Of a stretch of DNA of 41,620 nt, positions 17,030-28,382 are shown piece after piece. The translations under genes were made by a program, and so were the position numbers. The notes beneath the pieces were generated by a model. It searched no databases. It was not told where the DNA came from and saw only the letters and a program-made list of their open reading frames with translations. This stretch comes from Comamonadaceae bacterium (GTDB taxonomy: Bacteria; Pseudomonadota; Gammaproteobacteria; Burkholderiales; Burkholderiaceae_C): positions 1 to 41,620 of the forward strand of contig CANFSO010000009.1 in assembly GCA_947449895.1 (NCBI GenBank). Reading direction: 5' to 3'. Every line of letters begins with the position of its first letter. Positions within the stretch are counted from its first letter, which is position 1.

Positions 17030-19789
17030 ATGGCTTTCAATCCTCTGACAAAACTCTTCGGTAGCCGCAACGACCGGTTGATGAAAACCTACCGCAAAAC
17101 CGTTGATCGCATCACCGCCTTGGAAGGGCAGTTTGAACAACTCAGCGACGAGGAACTGCGCAACAAGACGCAAGAGTTCAAAGACCGCGTTGTCGCTGGC
17201 GAGACGCTGGATGACTTGATGGTTGAAGCCTTTGCAGTCGTGCGTGAAGGCGGCAAACGTGTCATGAAGATGCGGCACTTTGATGTGCAGATGCTGGGCG
17301 GCATGTCCTTGCACTATTGCAAAATTTCTGAAATGGGCACGGGCGAGGGCAAAACCCTCACGGCAACCTTGCCGGTGTATCTGAACGCGTTGGCTTGCAA
17401 GGGCGTTCACGTGGTGACGGTGAATGACTACTTGGCCAATCGCGATGCGCGCTGGATGGGCAAGCTCTACAACTTCCTCGGTCTGACGGTCGGCATCAAT
17501 TTGCCGAACATGTCGCGCGAAGAAAAACAGGCCGCTTACGCCGCCGACATCACCTACGGCACCAACAACGAATACGGCTTTGATTACTTGCGTGACAACA
17601 TGGTCTATGAAGTGGGCGACCGCGTACAACGCGGTTTGAACTTCGCCATCGTCGACGAAGTTGACTCGATCCTGATTGACGAAGCGCGCACGCCACTCAT
17701 CATCAGCGGTCAGGCGGAAGACCACACCGCTATGTATTTGGCTATGAATCAAGTTGTGCCACTGATGACGCGGCAAGAAGGCGAAGCCGATCCACGCACA
17801 GGCGAGGGCATCATCACCCCCGGCGATTTCACAGTAGACGAAAAAACCCATCAGGTGTTTTTGACCGAGCAGGGCCACGAGAACGCCGAACGCATTCTGT
17901 TTGGCATGGGCCTGATCCCGGAAGGCGCTACGCTGTACGATCCGGCCAACATTGCTTTGGTGCATCACTTGTACGCAGCGCTGCGCGCCAAGCACATTTA
18001 TCACCGTGACCAGCACTATGTAGTGCAAGACGGTGAAGTGGTGATCGTTGATGAATTCACCGGTCGCTTGATGTCGGGGCGTCGCTGGAGCGATGGCCTG
18101 CACCAAGCTGTTGAGGCCAAGGAAGGCGCCGCCATTCAGGCGGAGAACCAGACCTTGGCGTCGATCACTTTCCAGAACTATTTCCGCCTCTACAACAAGC
18201 TGGCTGGCATGACCGGCACGGCCGACACTGAGGCTTATGAATTCCAAGAAATTTACGGCCTAGAAACCACCGTGATTCCGCCGAATCGGCGCAGTCAGCG
18301 TGATGACCAACTCGACCGCGTTTACAAAACCACGCGTGAGAAATACGAAGCGGCCATCAAGGACATTCGTGAATGCTACGAGCGCGGTCAACCCGTGCTG
18401 GTCGGCACGACCTCGATTGAGAATTCGGAAATCATTGACCAGCTGCTGGAAAAAGAAAAGCTGCCGCACCAAGTACTGAATGCCAAGCAACACGCCCGTG
18501 AAGCTGACATCGTGGCGCAGGCCGGTCGCTCCGGCATGATCACCATCGCCACCAACATGGCGGGCCGCGGCACCGACATCGTGCTGGGCGGTAACCTTGA
18601 AAAATTGACCGAAGCGGTCGAAGCCGATGAGACTCTGGACGCCAGCGCCAAAGCTGCTGAAGTCGTCCGTCTGCGTACGCAATGGCAAACCGAGCATGAC
18701 AAGGTCACCGCCTTAGGTGGCTTGCGCATCATCGCGACCGAGCGGCATGAGTCGCGCCGCATTGACAACCAGCTGCGCGGTCGTTCCGGCCGTCAGGGTG
18801 ACCCTGGGTCTTCGCGTTTTTACCTGAGTCTGGATGACCCGCTAATGCGCATCTTCGCGGGTGATCGCGTGCGTTCCATCATGGAGCGTTTGAAGATGCC
18901 CGACGGCGAGGCGATTGAAGCTGGCATCGTGACGCGCAGCATTGAGTCGGCGCAGCGCAAAGTGGAAGCCCGCAACTTTGATGTCCGCAAGCAATTGCTC
19001 GAGTACGACGATGTGTCGAACGACCAGCGTAAAGTGATCTATCAACAACGCAACGACATCATGGACGCGCCGAGTTTGCAGGGCCAGATCACCTCGCTGC
19101 GCGAAGGCTGTTTCACCGATTTGACGCGGCAGTATGTGCCCGCCGAAAGCGTTGAAGAGCAGTGGGATATTCCTGTCCTTGAGCGCGTCTTGCGCGACGA
19201 ATGGCAACTCGATGTGCCGTTGCAAGATGAGATCTCTGCCGCCTCGGCCATCACCGACGATGACGTGCTCGAAAAAATTGTCTCAGCCGCCAATACGGCG
19301 TTTAACGCCAAGGTGGAGCCCATTGGCGAAGAAAGTTTGATTCAGTTCGAGCGCATGGTGCTGCTGCAAAGCATTGACACCCACTGGCGGGAGCATTTGA
19401 GCTCTTTGGACTATTTGCGGCAAGGCATTCATTTGCGCGGCTATGCGCAAAAGCAGCCCAAGCAGGAATACAAACGCGAGGCCTTTGAGCTGTTTGCCCA
19501 GTTGCTCGACAGCGTTAAAAACGACGTCACCAAAGTCTTGATGACAGTCAAAATCCAGTCGGCTGAGCAGCTCGGTCAGGCTGCTGAGGACATGGAAAGC
19601 CGCGCCGAAAACATCAGCAACGTCACCTACACCGCACCGACTGAATCCGGTGAGGCAGAGGTCATTGCAGTCACGGACGAGCAACGTCAGCGCATGACGG
19701 GTGACTATGTGCCGCGCGTTGGTCGGAACGACGCTTGTCCGTGCGGTTCTGGCAAAAAATACAAGGCCTGCCACGGTAAGCTGGTCTGA
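17030..19789 (+). CDS. secA: Preprotein translocase ATPase SecA
   Basis: SecA drives protein export through SecYEG. I chose the ATG giving [16 protein letters not shown], the conserved N-terminus, over the earlier TTG in the track; GGTAAAGGG precedes it. The Walker A motif is in [14 protein letters not shown], the DEAD-box region in [20 protein letters not shown], and the second nucleotide-binding domain in [16 protein letters not shown] and [15 protein letters not shown]. Helical scaffold and wing regions follow, and the C-terminal zinc/SecB-binding tail [14 protein letters not shown] is intact. The predicted length is 919 residues, typical for the family. Confidence 0.97.
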   Translation: MAFNPLTKLFGSRNDRLMKTYRKTVDRITALEGQFEQLSDEELRNKTQEFKDRVVAGETLDDLMVEAFAVVREGGKRVMKMRHFDVQMLGGMSLHYCKISEMGTGEGKTLTATLPVYLNALACKGVHVVTVNDYLANRDARWMGKLYNFLGLTVGINLPNMSREEKQAAYAADITYGTNNEYGFDYLRDNMVYEVGDRVQRGLNFAIVDEVDSILIDEARTPLIISGQAEDHTAMYLAMNQVVPLMTRQEGEADPRTGEGIITPGDFTVDEKTHQVFLTEQGHENAERILFGMGLIPEGATLYDPANIALVHHLYAALRAKHIYHRDQHYVVQDGEVVIVDEFTGRLMSGRRWSDGLHQAVEAKEGAAIQAENQTLASITFQNYFRLYNKLAGMTGTADTEAYEFQEIYGLETTVIPPNRRSQRDDQLDRVYKTTREKYEAAIKDIRECYERGQPVLVGTTSIENSEIIDQLLEKEKLPHQVLNAKQHAREADIVAQAGRSGMITIATNMAGRGTDIVLGGNLEKLTEAVEADETLDASAKAAEVVRLRTQWQTEHDKVTALGGLRIIATERHESRRIDNQLRGRSGRQGDPGSSRFYLSLDDPLMRIFAGDRVRSIMERLKMPDGEAIEAGIVTRSIESAQRKVEARNFDVRKQLLEYDDVSNDQRKVIYQQRNDIMDAPSLQGQITSLREGCFTDLTRQYVPAESVEEQWDIPVLERVLRDEWQLDVPLQDEISAASAITDDDVLEKIVSAANTAFNAKVEPIGEESLIQFERMVLLQSIDTHWREHLSSLDYLRQGIHLRGYAQKQPKQEYKREAFELFAQLLDSVKNDVTKVLMTVKIQSAEQLGQAAEDMESRAENISNVTYTAPTESGEAEVIAVTDEQRQRMTGDYVPRVGRNDACPCGSGKKYKACHGKLV

Positions 19790-19852
19790 TCGGGCGCACC
19801 TGATGCGGGCCCAGCCCAAGGGCCTGATGTTCTTGAACTTTGGAGACTTCCC

Positions 19853-21094
19853 ATGCCTGTGAACCTGGTTGCTACGCCTGCCGCTGAACTTCATCCCGTT
19901 CCCGGTATTCGCTGGGGGATTGCCGAAGCTGGTATCCGCAAAGTCGGTCGCAAAGACCTAGCTGTTCTCTTGCTCGACGAAGGCTGCGCGGTCGGCGCGG
20001 TGTTCACGCAAAACCGTTTTTGCGCGGCCCCCGTGCAAATTTGCCGTGACAACCTAGCCTTGAACGCTGGCGCTTCCCATGGCATTCGCGCCATGCTGAT
20101 CAACACCGGCAATGCGAACGCCGGCACGGGTTCTGATGGCTTGATGCGCGCGCGCGCCAGTTGCATCGCGCTGGCCCGTGACCTCAACGTGTCGCCGGAG
20201 CAGATCTTGCCGTTCTCGACCGGCGTCATCATGGAGCCTCTGCCTTATGAGCGCATCGCCGCTGGCTTACCGACTGCGCTGGCAAATGCTCGGCCAGACA
20301 ACTGGGCCAGTGCCGCCGAAGCCATCATGACCACCGACATCGTGGCCAAGGCGTTTTCCACGCGCATCACACTGGGCGGTGCCACCATCACCATCACCGG
20401 CATCAGCAAAGGGTCGGGCATGATCCGCCCGAACATGGCGACCATGCTCGGTTTCTTGGCGACTGACGCTTGCGTGTCGCCGACCCTGATGTCGCAACTG
20501 GCCCGTGAGCTGGCAGACGCTTCTTTCAACCGTGTCACGGTTGATGGCGACACCTCTACCAATGACTCCTTCGTGATCGTGGCGACGCAACAAGCCAAAC
20601 ACACGCCAATTACCTCGCTGGACAGCGCTGACGGCCGTGCTCTCCAAGCGGCGATGCTGGGAATTTCCCAGAAGTTGGCGCAGGCGATCGTGCGTGACGG
20701 TGAAGGCGCCACCAAATTCATCACCATCCGCGTCGAAGGCGGCAACACCGGTGACGAATGCCGCAAAGTGGCTTACGCCATCGCGCATTCACCGCTGGTC
20801 AAAACAGCTTTCTTTGCGAGTGATCCCAACCTCGGCCGCATTTTGGCCGCAGTCGGTTATGCCGGTATCGATGACCTGGACCAGACGCTGATTGATTTGT
20901 ACTTGGACGACGTGCTGGTGGCCAAAAACGGTGGCCGCCACATCGACTATGTCGAAGCCGATGGCCAACGCGTGATGCAGCAAAGCGAGATTGTGGTTCG
21001 CGTGGTGTTGGGCCGCGGTGACGCGGCCGACACCGTCTGGACCTGTGACCTCTCCTACGATTACGTCAAAATCAACGCAGATTACAGAAGTTAA
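19853..21094 (+). CDS. argJ: Glutamate N-acetyltransferase/amino-acid acetyltransferase
   Basis: ArgJ recycles the acetyl group from N-acetylornithine to glutamate in arginine synthesis and in bifunctional forms also uses acetyl-CoA. It is an Ntn-type enzyme that cleaves itself before the Thr in [13 protein letters not shown], so it matures into alpha and beta chains. Other blocks are [42 protein letters not shown] and the C-terminal [13 protein letters not shown]. Length is 413 residues. It is separated from secA by 63 bases and from the next ATPase gene by eight. Confidence 0.96.
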   Translation: MPVNLVATPAAELHPVPGIRWGIAEAGIRKVGRKDLAVLLLDEGCAVGAVFTQNRFCAAPVQICRDNLALNAGASHGIRAMLINTGNANAGTGSDGLMRARASCIALARDLNVSPEQILPFSTGVIMEPLPYERIAAGLPTALANARPDNWASAAEAIMTTDIVAKAFSTRITLGGATITITGISKGSGMIRPNMATMLGFLATDACVSPTLMSQLARELADASFNRVTVDGDTSTNDSFVIVATQQAKHTPITSLDSADGRALQAAMLGISQKLAQAIVRDGEGATKFITIRVEGGNTGDECRKVAYAIAHSPLVKTAFFASDPNLGRILAAVGYAGIDDLDQTLIDLYLDDVLVAKNGGRHIDYVEADGQRVMQQSEIVVRVVLGRGDAADTVWTCDLSYDYVKINADYRS

Positions 21095-21102
21095 ACCGCC
21101 CC

Positions 21103-21978
21103 ATGAACGAGTCCTTTGAACGCCTGATGGCGCGTGTTGAATCCTTGGTCACCCGCATTGAGTCGGTCTTGCCACAGCCCTTGAGTGCACCCGACTGGCA
21201 AGCCTCGGTGGCTTACCGTTACCGCAAGCGCAGTTCTGGTCATGGTTCACTGGAGCCGGTGAAACACTTGGGCACCATGAGCTTGTCGGACTTGAAAGAA
21301 ATCGAAGATCAAAAAGAGAAGATCAAGCGCAACACCGAGCAGTTCGTCAAGGGTGTGCCGGCCAACAACGTGCTGTTGACAGGCTCACGCGGCACCGGAA
21401 AATCTTCCTTGATCAAGGCCTGCCTGAACGAGTATTCGGCGCAAGGTTTGCGCCTCATCGAAGTGGACAAAGCCGACTTGGTGGACTTGCCGGACATCGT
21501 TGATCTGGTCTTCGGCTTGCCTGAAAAATTCATCATCTTTTGTGATGACTTGAGCTTTGAAGAGGGCGAGTCAGGCTACAAAGCACTCAAGTCCATCTTG
21601 GATGGCTCGATCGCTGCGGCCACGCCTAATGTGCTGATTTACGCCACCAGCAACCGGCGCCATTTGCTGCCCGAGTACATGACCGAAAACCTCACCTACA
21701 CCCACACAGCGGACGGTGAAGTGCATCCCGGTGAAGTGGTCGAAGAAAAAATTTCGCTGTCGGAACGCTTTGGTCTTTGGGTCAGTTTTTACCCGTTCAG
21801 CCAAGACGAATACCTGACCATCGTGGCGCAGTGGTTGACGTCGTTTGGCGTGACGACTGAGGCCATCAAAGCGGCGCAACCGGCGTCATTGGTCTGGGCC
21901 CTAGAGCGCGGCTCCCGCAGCGGTCGGGTGGCGTTCCAGTTCGCCCGCGACTACGCCGGTCAACAAACCACGGCATGA
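21103..21978 (+). CDS. DUF815-family P-loop ATPase
   Basis: This is a 291-residue AAA-like ATPase. The Walker A motif is GSRGTGKSSLIKA near residue 93, Walker B is IIFCDDLSFEEGE, and a sensor-1-like segment is LIYATSNRRHLLPEYM. An N-terminal helical region with a coiled-coil-like stretch (LSDLKEIEDQKEKIKRNTEQF) precedes the P-loop. DUF815 proteins are widespread and lack an assigned role. The gene overlaps mutT by four bases and follows argJ by eight, so argJ-ATPase-mutT look like one operon. Confidence 0.9.
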   Translation: MNESFERLMARVESLVTRIESVLPQPLSAPDWQASVAYRYRKRSSGHGSLEPVKHLGTMSLSDLKEIEDQKEKIKRNTEQFVKGVPANNVLLTGSRGTGKSSLIKACLNEYSAQGLRLIEVDKADLVDLPDIVDLVFGLPEKFIIFCDDLSFEEGESGYKALKSILDGSIAAATPNVLIYATSNRRHLLPEYMTENLTYTHTADGEVHPGEVVEEKISLSERFGLWVSFYPFSQDEYLTIVAQWLTSFGVTTEAIKAAQPASLVWALERGSRSGRVAFQFARDYAGQQTTA

Positions 21979-22451
21979 GCTCGCCGCTGCTGGTGGCCGA
22001 CAAAGATCGTCCGCGCGAAGGTGGTGTTGACCGGCCTACGGTGGAAGTCGCTGTCGGCGTGCTGCTTCGCGCCGGTGGTGAGTTTTTACTGACCTCGCGC
22101 CCACCCGGCAAAGTCTATGAAGGTTACTGGGAATTCCCCGGCGGTAAGTTAGAGGCGGGCGAGAGTGTCGAGCAGGCTCTGCGGCGAGAGCTCGAAGAGG
22201 AGATCGGCATCACGATCGGTGCCGTGCACGCTTGGCGCACCGAACTGGTCGACTATCCACACGCCTTGGTGCGGCTGAATTTTTGCAAAGTCTTTGACTG
22301 GACCGGCGTTTTGCAAATGCGTGAAGGCCAGTCATTCACCTGGCAGGCGCTGCCGGTTCAAGTCCATCCGGTGCTGCCTGGCACCGTGCCGGTGTTGGAT
22401 TGGTTTGCGCAAGAGCGTGACTTTCAGGCATCGACCCATTTGCCGCTCTGA
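21975..22451 (+). CDS. mutT: NUDIX hydrolase, MutT type
   Basis: This is probably an 8-oxo-dGTP diphosphatase that clears oxidised nucleotides. The Nudix box GGKLEAGESVEQALRRELEEEIGI is complete, preceded by EGYWEFPGGK. The 158 residues include a N-terminal extension of about 20 residues relative to E. coli MutT. The start overlaps the DUF815 ATPase stop (ATGA). Burkholderiales often pair this ATPase gene and mutT, but substrate specificity cannot be fixed from sequence. Confidence 0.9.
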   Translation: MSSPLLVADKDRPREGGVDRPTVEVAVGVLLRAGGEFLLTSRPPGKVYEGYWEFPGGKLEAGESVEQALRRELEEEIGITIGAVHAWRTELVDYPHALVRLNFCKVFDWTGVLQMREGQSFTWQALPVQVHPVLPGTVPVLDWFAQERDFQASTHLPL

Positions 22452-22472
22452 GCTTTTTCGCAAGCCTTTTAG

Positions 22473-23153
22473 TCAGCTGTTGAGCTGCCATTTTTTTCGC
22501 GCTGCCAGCACCGCATCCGGATAGGGCGCTTGCCCGCGCGATCCGTTGTAGCGGCCTAAACCCATGAACACATCGCCTTGTTCGCGGTCCAGATAATGCC
22601 GCAAGATGATGCAGCCAAAGCGTAGATTGGTTTGCAGGTGAAAGAGCTTGCTGACATCGCCATCGCCGATCAGGCGAACCCAAAAAGGCATGACCTGCAT
22701 GAAGCCGCGGGCGCCCACGCTCGACACGGCGAACTTGCGAAAATGGCTCTCAACCTGAATCAGCCCTAGCACCAGCGCTACATCCAGTCCGGCACGTTTG
22801 CTTTCATACCAGACGGTTTGTGAAAATTCCTGACGGCTGTGCGGCTCAGGAATGAGGCGCACAAGCCGGTCAGCCAAAAGACTTGACCAGCGCTGGTAGT
22901 TCAGTCGGCTTTCGCTGTCGCTGAACTGGGGCACCGGCGGCGCGCGATTAGAAACAGCCGAGGTCAAGGCGGTGCGCACCGAGTCGACCAGCGGCTCTTC
23001 CAGTTGGCCGCCAGCATGGACATTCTTGCTAAACAGACCAACGCCACCCAAAAGGCCCCAAAGGCCTGTTGCCGTGACTCGCTGCAAGCAATGCCGTCGC
23101 GATATAAAGGAGGTGTCCAGTGACGGTGTTAACCGCCCTGGTAGTTCAATCAT
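22473..23153 (-). CDS. Lytic transglycosylase, SLT domain
   Basis: This 226-residue protein is a murein lytic transglycosylase-like enzyme. The catalytic Glu is in [27 protein letters not shown], followed by [14 protein letters not shown] and [10 protein letters not shown], all typical of the SLT/goose-lysozyme-like fold. The N-terminus has [20 protein letters not shown], a twin arginine followed by a hydrophobic stretch, consistent with a Tat or Sec signal ending near VHA. Its start overlaps the proS stop by four bases (ATGA), so it is translated with proS. Confidence 0.9.
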   Translation of the reverse strand: MIELPGRLTPSLDTSFISRRHCLQRVTATGLWGLLGGVGLFSKNVHAGGQLEEPLVDSVRTALTSAVSNRAPPVPQFSDSESRLNYQRWSSLLADRLVRLIPEPHSRQEFSQTVWYESKRAGLDVALVLGLIQVESHFRKFAVSSVGARGFMQVMPFWVRLIGDGDVSKLFHLQTNLRFGCIILRHYLDREQGDVFMGLGRYNGSRGQAPYPDAVLAARKKWQLNS

Positions 23154-24892
23154 GGTGCCAGCTTGCCCTTGAGAAAGTTGAAGACATCGACGACAGCGAC
23201 CTTGGTCGAAGCCGCGTCACGGCGATGCTGGTATTCAACCTGACCGTCTTTCAGGCCGCGGTCGCCAATCGTCACGCGGTGTGGCACGCCGATGAGTTCC
23301 CAGTCGGCAAACATGGCGCCAGGGCGCTCGCCCCGGTCGTCCAGAATCACGTCCACGCCAGCGGCCAGCAGCTCAGTGTGAAGCTTGTCGGCAGCAGCTT
23401 GCACCTCAGGGAAACGGTCTGGGCTGATAGGACAGATCACCACGGTGAACGGGGCAATCGCATCGGGCCAGATGATGCCGCGCTCATCGTGGTTTTGCTC
23501 AATCGCAGCCGCAGGCAGCCGCGTGATGCCGATGCCGTAGCAGCCCATTTCCATGAACTGGGGCTTGCCGTTTTCGTCCAAAAAAGTCGCGTTCATGGCC
23601 TGGCTGTACTTGGTGCCCAGGTAAAACACATGGCCGACTTCAATGCCGCGCTCAATCGCCAGAACGCCCAAGCCGTCGGGCGAGGCATCGCCTGCCAACA
23701 CATTGCGCAAATCGGCCACCACGGTCGGTTCCGGTAAATCGCGCACCCAGTTCACGCCGGTGAGGTGGAAGTCAACTTCGTTAGCGCCGCAAATCCAGTC
23801 ACTCATGACGGCAACTTCACGGTCAACCACCAGTGAGACCGGTTTCTTCAAGTTCAGGGGGCCGAGGTAGCCCGGTTTGCAGCCAAAATGATCTTCAACC
23901 TCGGCCAAGGTGGCGAAGCGGAAATTGGCCAAGCCTTCGATCTTGGCGACCTTGACTTCATTCATGTCGTGGTCGCCGCGCAGCAGCAGCAGCCAGACGC
24001 GGGTCTTGATGATCTCGCCGGCGGGGCCGATCTCGTCGGTGGCCAAGACCAGCGATTTGACGGTGCTTTCCAGAGGCACGCCGAGCAAAACCGCGACATC
24101 TGCGCAGGTGCTTTTGTCAGGTGTTGAGGTAAGTGTGAGGGGCTGGGACGCTGCTTGGCGCGGGCCGGCAGGTGCCAATGACTCAGCCTTTTCCATGTTG
24201 GCGGCGTAGTCGCTGCTAGGGCAGTAAACGATGGCGTCTTCGCCGGTGGCGGCGATCACCTGAAACTCTTCGCTCAGGTCGCCACCGATGGCGCCGCTGT
24301 CGGCCGCGACGGCACGGTAGCGCAGACCGAAGCGGTCAAAAATTTGACGGTAAGCCTGCGCCATATTTTGGTAGCTGAGCTTGGCCGCTGTCGGGTTGCG
24401 ATCAAAACTGTAGGCGTCCTTCATGGTGAATTCACGCCCACGCATCAGGCCAAAACGCGGACGCCGTTCGTCACGAAACTTGGTCTGAATTTGGTAGAGG
24501 TTTCTTGGCAGCTGCTTGTAGCTGCGGATGTCTTGACGCATCACGTCGGTGATGACTTCTTCGCTGGTCGGTTGTATGACAAAGTCGCGGCCATGCCGGT
24601 CCTTGATGCGCAGCATTTCAGGGCCCATCTTTTCAAAGCGCCCGGTTTCTTGCCAGAGTTCAGCCGGCTGGATGACCGGCATGGCCATTTCGACGGCGCC
24701 AGCGCGGTTCATTTCTTCGCGCACGATGGCCTCGACTTTGCGAATCACGCGCAGGCCCATCGGCATGTAGTTGTAGATGCCGGCGCCCAGCTTTTTGATC
24801 ATGCCGGCGCGCATCATCAGTTGGTGGCTGACGACTTCGGCGTCGGCTGGCGCTTCCTTGAGCGTCGAGATGAAGAACTGGGATGCTTTCAT
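23150..24892 (-). CDS. proS: Prolyl-tRNA synthetase
   Basis: This class II aminoacyl-tRNA synthetase charges tRNA-Pro in the cytosol. The 580 residues contain the bacterial-type insertion (editing) domain between motifs 2 and 3. Visible are the N-terminal [23 protein letters not shown], motif 2 region [24 protein letters not shown], the YbaK-like insertion around residues 220-380, motif 3 area [11 protein letters not shown], and the C-terminal anticodon-binding domain. It is followed in the same operon by the transglycosylase gene. It diverges from rppH. Confidence 0.97.
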   Translation of the reverse strand: MKASQFFISTLKEAPADAEVVSHQLMMRAGMIKKLGAGIYNYMPMGLRVIRKVEAIVREEMNRAGAVEMAMPVIQPAELWQETGRFEKMGPEMLRIKDRHGRDFVIQPTSEEVITDVMRQDIRSYKQLPRNLYQIQTKFRDERRPRFGLMRGREFTMKDAYSFDRNPTAAKLSYQNMAQAYRQIFDRFGLRYRAVAADSGAIGGDLSEEFQVIAATGEDAIVYCPSSDYAANMEKAESLAPAGPRQAASQPLTLTSTPDKSTCADVAVLLGVPLESTVKSLVLATDEIGPAGEIIKTRVWLLLLRGDHDMNEVKVAKIEGLANFRFATLAEVEDHFGCKPGYLGPLNLKKPVSLVVDREVAVMSDWICGANEVDFHLTGVNWVRDLPEPTVVADLRNVLAGDASPDGLGVLAIERGIEVGHVFYLGTKYSQAMNATFLDENGKPQFMEMGCYGIGITRLPAAAIEQNHDERGIIWPDAIAPFTVVICPISPDRFPEVQAAADKLHTELLAAGVDVILDDRGERPGAMFADWELIGVPHRVTIGDRGLKDGQVEYQHRRDAASTKVAVVDVFNFLKGKLAP

Positions 24893-24937
24893 TGGGGCGT
24901 ATTTTCTGAGGTTGGATCACTGTAGCCGGTAGCAAGC

Positions 24938-24966
24938 TTGGCGCTAGGGCTTTCGCTGTGCATAAT
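24938..24966 (+). promoter_or_regulatory. Predicted sigma-70 promoter for rppH
   Basis: TTGGCG and CATAAT are 17 bases apart, matching four and five of six consensus positions. The predicted start of transcription is about 25 bases before the rppH ATG, leaving room for the GAGG motif near 24987. Confidence 0.6.
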
Positions 24967-24997
24967 GGACTCAGTTTAAAAATTTTGAGGTTTGATT

Positions 24998-25687
24998 ATG
25001 CTCGACCGCGATGGCTTCAGGCCTAACGTCGGGATCATCTTGCTCAACCAGAAAAGTCAGGTATTTTGGGGCAAGCGTATCCGTACCCACTCGTGGCAAT
25101 TTCCACAAGGTGGCATTGACCGGGGCGAAAATCCCGAGCAAGCCATGCTTCGTGAATTGCACGAAGAAGTGGGGCTGATGCCACAGCATGTGCAAGTGCT
25201 TGCTCGAACCCGGGACTGGTTGCGTTACGAGGTACCTGACCGGTTTATCCGCCGCGATGCACGCGGACATTACAAAGGCCAGAAGCAAATCTGGTTCTTG
25301 CTGCAATTGGTTGGCCACGACTGGGACCTGAACCTGCGTGCCACCGACCATCCCGAATTCGATGCTTGGCGCTGGAATGATTACTGGGTGCCTCTGGAGG
25401 CCGTGGTCGAATTCAAACGGGGCGTTTATGAAATGGCGTTGACCGAGTTGTCACGTTATGTGCCGCGTCTTGAGTTCCGTGAGGAAGCCCGCATCGATCA
25501 TCGCAACCGTTACTTGCGCGGCGGTATTCGCCAGCGCGAAGCCGGTCAAACACACGGCGCTGACGGTTTTTCGCATTACACCTCGCATGGTGGCGCATCA
25601 TCATTTGAGTTGCCGCCGGGTGCCAGCTTTGACCCTGATCCGCAAACCAACCTCATGCCTGCTGCTGCCGATGAGCGAGAGGCTTAA
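24998..25687 (+). CDS. rppH: RNA pyrophosphohydrolase
   Basis: RppH removes pyrophosphate from the 5' end of triphosphorylated RNA and so triggers RNase E decay. I chose the ATG giving [17 protein letters not shown], the conserved N-terminus, over a TTG two codons upstream. The Nudix box is [23 protein letters not shown], and WQFPQGG and [10 protein letters not shown] are typical. The catalytic part ends near residue 160. The C-terminal 70 residues are an extended hydrophilic tail common in betaproteobacterial members. It converges on proB with a 21-base gap. Confidence 0.95.
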   Translation: MLDRDGFRPNVGIILLNQKSQVFWGKRIRTHSWQFPQGGIDRGENPEQAMLRELHEEVGLMPQHVQVLARTRDWLRYEVPDRFIRRDARGHYKGQKQIWFLLQLVGHDWDLNLRATDHPEFDAWRWNDYWVPLEAVVEFKRGVYEMALTELSRYVPRLEFREEARIDHRNRYLRGGIRQREAGQTHGADGFSHYTSHGGASSFELPPGASFDPDPQTNLMPAAADEREA

Positions 25688-25708
25688 CTGTTTCAGTGGT
25701 TGAGCTGA

Positions 25709-26845
25709 TCAGCGATTCAGAACAAGATTGGTCCGATGGACCATTTCTGGCTCTCCGGTGTAACCCAGCAGGCGCTCAAACTCAGCCGACGATTTACGGC
25801 AGATGAGGCGCGCTTCTGCGCTTGAGTAATTGGACAAGCCGCGAGCAATTTCCAGTCCGTCTGCATCTCGTACGGCGATCACATCGCCGCGTGAAAACTC
25901 ACCCTGAACAGCGGTCATCCCAATCGGCAGCAAGCTCTTGTCCTCATCGCGCACTTTGACCACCGCACCCGCGTCGATCAGCACAGAGCCGCGCATTTGC
26001 AGGTGATCGGCCATCCATGTTTTGCGCGCATGCTTCTTGGGGGTTTGCGCCACCAACAGCGTGCCGATGGCTTCACCGCGCGTCAGGCGCAGCAGGGCGT
26101 CTGGCTCACGCCCCCAAGCGATGACGGTGGAGGCGCCAGAACCGGCAGCTCGCTTGGCCGCCAAAATCTTGGTCAGCATGCCACCTTTGCCAATGCTGGA
26201 ACCAGCACCACCGGCCATGGCTTCCAACGCGGGGTCACCGGCTTGCGCCTCGTGCACCAGCGTTGCGTTGGCGTCTTTGCGAGGGTCTGCCGTGAAGAGT
26301 CCTTTTTGGTCGGTCAAGATGATCAGGACATCAGCCTCGACTAAGTTGGCGACCAGCGCGCCCAAGGTGTCGTTGTCGCCAAACTTGATCTCGTCGTTGA
26401 CGACGGTGTCGTTCTCGTTGATGACCGGCACGACGCCCAACTGGAGTAAGGTGAGCAGGGTCGAGCGGGCGTTCAAATAGCGTTCGCGGTCGGCGAGGTC
26501 GGCATGCGTCAGCAGCACTTGGGCGCTGCCAATGCCGTTTTCACGCAGCTTGCTTTCGTAAACTTGCACCAAGCCCATTTGGCCAACAGCAGCGGCGGCC
26601 TGTAATTCGTGAATGGCTTTGGGGCGGTTGCTCCAGCCAAGGCGTTTCATGCCTTCAGCAATGGCGCCGCTGCTGACCATGATGACTTCACGGCCGTCTT
26701 GTACCAGTTGCGCGAGTTGCTTGCACCACAAGCCTATGGCTTCGGCATCAAGACCCCGGCCTTCGTCGGTGACCAAGCTGGAGCCGACTTTCACCACGAT
26801 GCGTTTGGCGTTCAGCAGGACGGGTGACAAAGCGGCTGCAGACAT
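25709..26845 (-). CDS. proB: Glutamate 5-kinase
   Basis: ProB phosphorylates glutamate in the first step of proline synthesis and is normally inhibited by proline. The amino-acid kinase domain ([64 protein letters not shown]) is followed by a C-terminal PUA domain starting near residue 280 ([24 protein letters not shown]). Length is 378 residues. It follows obgE by 12 bases and is presumably co-transcribed with it. No proA is in the window. Confidence 0.96.
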   Translation of the reverse strand: MSAAALSPVLLNAKRIVVKVGSSLVTDEGRGLDAEAIGLWCKQLAQLVQDGREVIMVSSGAIAEGMKRLGWSNRPKAIHELQAAAAVGQMGLVQVYESKLRENGIGSAQVLLTHADLADRERYLNARSTLLTLLQLGVVPVINENDTVVNDEIKFGDNDTLGALVANLVEADVLIILTDQKGLFTADPRKDANATLVHEAQAGDPALEAMAGGAGSSIGKGGMLTKILAAKRAAGSGASTVIAWGREPDALLRLTRGEAIGTLLVAQTPKKHARKTWMADHLQMRGSVLIDAGAVVKVRDEDKSLLPIGMTAVQGEFSRGDVIAVRDADGLEIARGLSNYSSAEARLICRKSSAEFERLLGYTGEPEMVHRTNLVLNR

Positions 26846-26857
26846 GTGCGGGACTCT

Positions 26858-27937
26858 TCAGTGATCGGCGGGTGGTTGGTCCAAAGGAAAGCGTGGATCG
26901 ATTTCTTCTGGCGGTTGTTCGCTTTTTTGAACGGCTTTGACGTGCTGGTAAATGGCCTTGACCAAATGCTCGCACCCTTCGCGGGTCAAGGCCGAGATCT
27001 CAAACACGGGACCCTTGAATTTGAAGCGCTTGACGAAGTCTTTGACGAGCGCTGCGCGCTTCTCTGGCTCTACCATGTCGAGCTTGTTCAGGACCAGCCA
27101 GCGTGGCTTTTTGAACAATTCTTCGTCGTACTTTTTCAGCTCGCCGACAATCGCCTTGGCTTGTTTGACCGGATCGATGCTGTCATCAAACGGGGCCATG
27201 TCCACAATATGCAGCAGTAGACGCGTGCGCTGCAGGTGGCGCAAAAAGAGGTGGCCCAGTCCGGCGCCTTCAGAGGCACCTTCAATCAAACCTGGCAAGT
27301 CGGCCACCACAAAGCTTTGCTCAGGGCCGACCCGCACCACACCCAGATTTGGGTGCAGCGTGGTGAATGGATAGTCCGCAATGCGCGGCCGTGCATTTGA
27401 CACAGCCGTGATGAATGTTGATTTACCGGCGTTGGGCATGCCGAGCAAGCCGACGTCGGCCAGAACCTTCAGCTCTAGCTTCAGGCTCTTGTGCTCGCCT
27501 GGCCAGCCGGGTGTCTTGGTGCGCGGTGCGCGGTTGGTCGAGCTTTTGAAGCGCAAGTTACCGAAACCGCCGTCGCCGCCTTTGGCAATCAGAACTTCTT
27601 CACCGGGCACCAGCAACTCAAAGAGGATGTCGCCGGTTTCGGCGTCCGTCATGATCGTGCCGACAGGCATTTTCAGGACAATGTCGTCGCCCTTGGCGCC
27701 AAACATGTCCGAGCCCTTACCGTGCTCTCCGCCGTGTGCGTTGTGACGGCGGGAAAACCTGAAATCAACCAAGGTATTTAGATTGGAGTCGGCAACCGCA
27801 TAAATATGACCGCCGCGGCCGCCATCACCACCATTCGGGCCGCCAAATTCTTTGTACTTCTCATGCCTAAATGAGACGCAGCCGTTGCCCCCATCGCCAG
27901 CGGCAATGTCAATATATGCTTCGTCAACAAATTTCAT
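26858..27937 (-). CDS. obgE: Obg family GTPase (50S assembly/stress)
   Basis: ObgE is an essential GTPase involved in late 50S ribosomal subunit maturation and stringent signalling. The glycine-rich Obg domain spans residues 1-158 ([39 protein letters not shown]). The G domain shows [11 protein letters not shown] (G1), [16 protein letters not shown] (G3) and LNKLDMVE (G4). At 359 residues it lacks the longer acidic C-terminal extension of E. coli Obg. A terminator separates it from rpmA, so it probably has its own promoter in 27938-28050, despite the conserved rplU-rpmA-obgE order. Confidence 0.96.
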   Translation of the reverse strand: MKFVDEAYIDIAAGDGGNGCVSFRHEKYKEFGGPNGGDGGRGGHIYAVADSNLNTLVDFRFSRRHNAHGGEHGKGSDMFGAKGDDIVLKMPVGTIMTDAETGDILFELLVPGEEVLIAKGGDGGFGNLRFKSSTNRAPRTKTPGWPGEHKSLKLELKVLADVGLLGMPNAGKSTFITAVSNARPRIADYPFTTLHPNLGVVRVGPEQSFVVADLPGLIEGASEGAGLGHLFLRHLQRTRLLLHIVDMAPFDDSIDPVKQAKAIVGELKKYDEELFKKPRWLVLNKLDMVEPEKRAALVKDFVKRFKFKGPVFEISALTREGCEHLVKAIYQHVKAVQKSEQPPEEIDPRFPLDQPPADH

Positions 27938-28051
27938 GATGATTGTCCCGATCTACCTGATGGTGCCGAGTTCGGTCCTAAGTTTACAAAATCAAGGGTG
28001 GCTTGAACTGCCACCTTAACCAGAAAAATCCCCTGATGCACAGTCAGAAAC

Positions 28052-28076
28052 AAAAAAGCCCCGGCTGGCGGGGCTT
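28052..28076 (-). terminator. Rho-independent terminator after rpmA
   Basis: On the minus strand AAGCCCC/GGGGCTT form a GC-rich 7-bp stem with a 7-nt loop, followed by six T residues. It ends the rplU-rpmA transcript and lies before obgE. Confidence 0.92.
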
Positions 28077-28098
28077 CGATGCCATCGAAGTGATCAGC

Positions 28099-28356
28099 TT
28101 AAGCTGGTGTCACGTTGACGGTGTGCTTGTTCAAAGCGCCCTTGACAGCAAAGGAAACCTTGCCACCAACCAACGCAAAGAGGGTGTGGTCTTTGCCGAT
28201 GCCGACATTGACGCCCGGATGGAACTTGGTGCCGCGCTGGCGAACAATGATGCTGCCTGCGTTGATGACTTCGCCACCGAACTTCTTGACGCCGAGCATC
28301 TTGGGCTGTGAATCACGCCCGTTTCGCGTAGAGCCGCCGCCTTTTTTCTGTGCCAT
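28099..28356 (-). CDS. rpmA: 50S ribosomal protein L27
   Basis: L27 reaches the peptidyl-transferase centre with its N-terminal tail. The sequence begins [48 protein letters not shown], matching the family throughout. Length is 85 residues, normal. It follows rplU by 26 bases. Confidence 0.98.
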   Translation of the reverse strand: MAQKKGGGSTRNGRDSQPKMLGVKKFGGEVINAGSIIVRQRGTKFHPGVNVGIGKDHTLFALVGGKVSFAVKGALNKHTVNVTPA

Positions 28357-28382
28357 TTTCCGTTACTCCTGGTACTGGCTGC

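Noticed and set aside
16882-17064. Short ORF before secA as a SecM-like regulatory leader peptide
   Set aside because: It has no signal-like hydrophobic segment or arrest-type proline-rich end, overlaps the secA start in another frame, and starts upstream of the only -10-like site.
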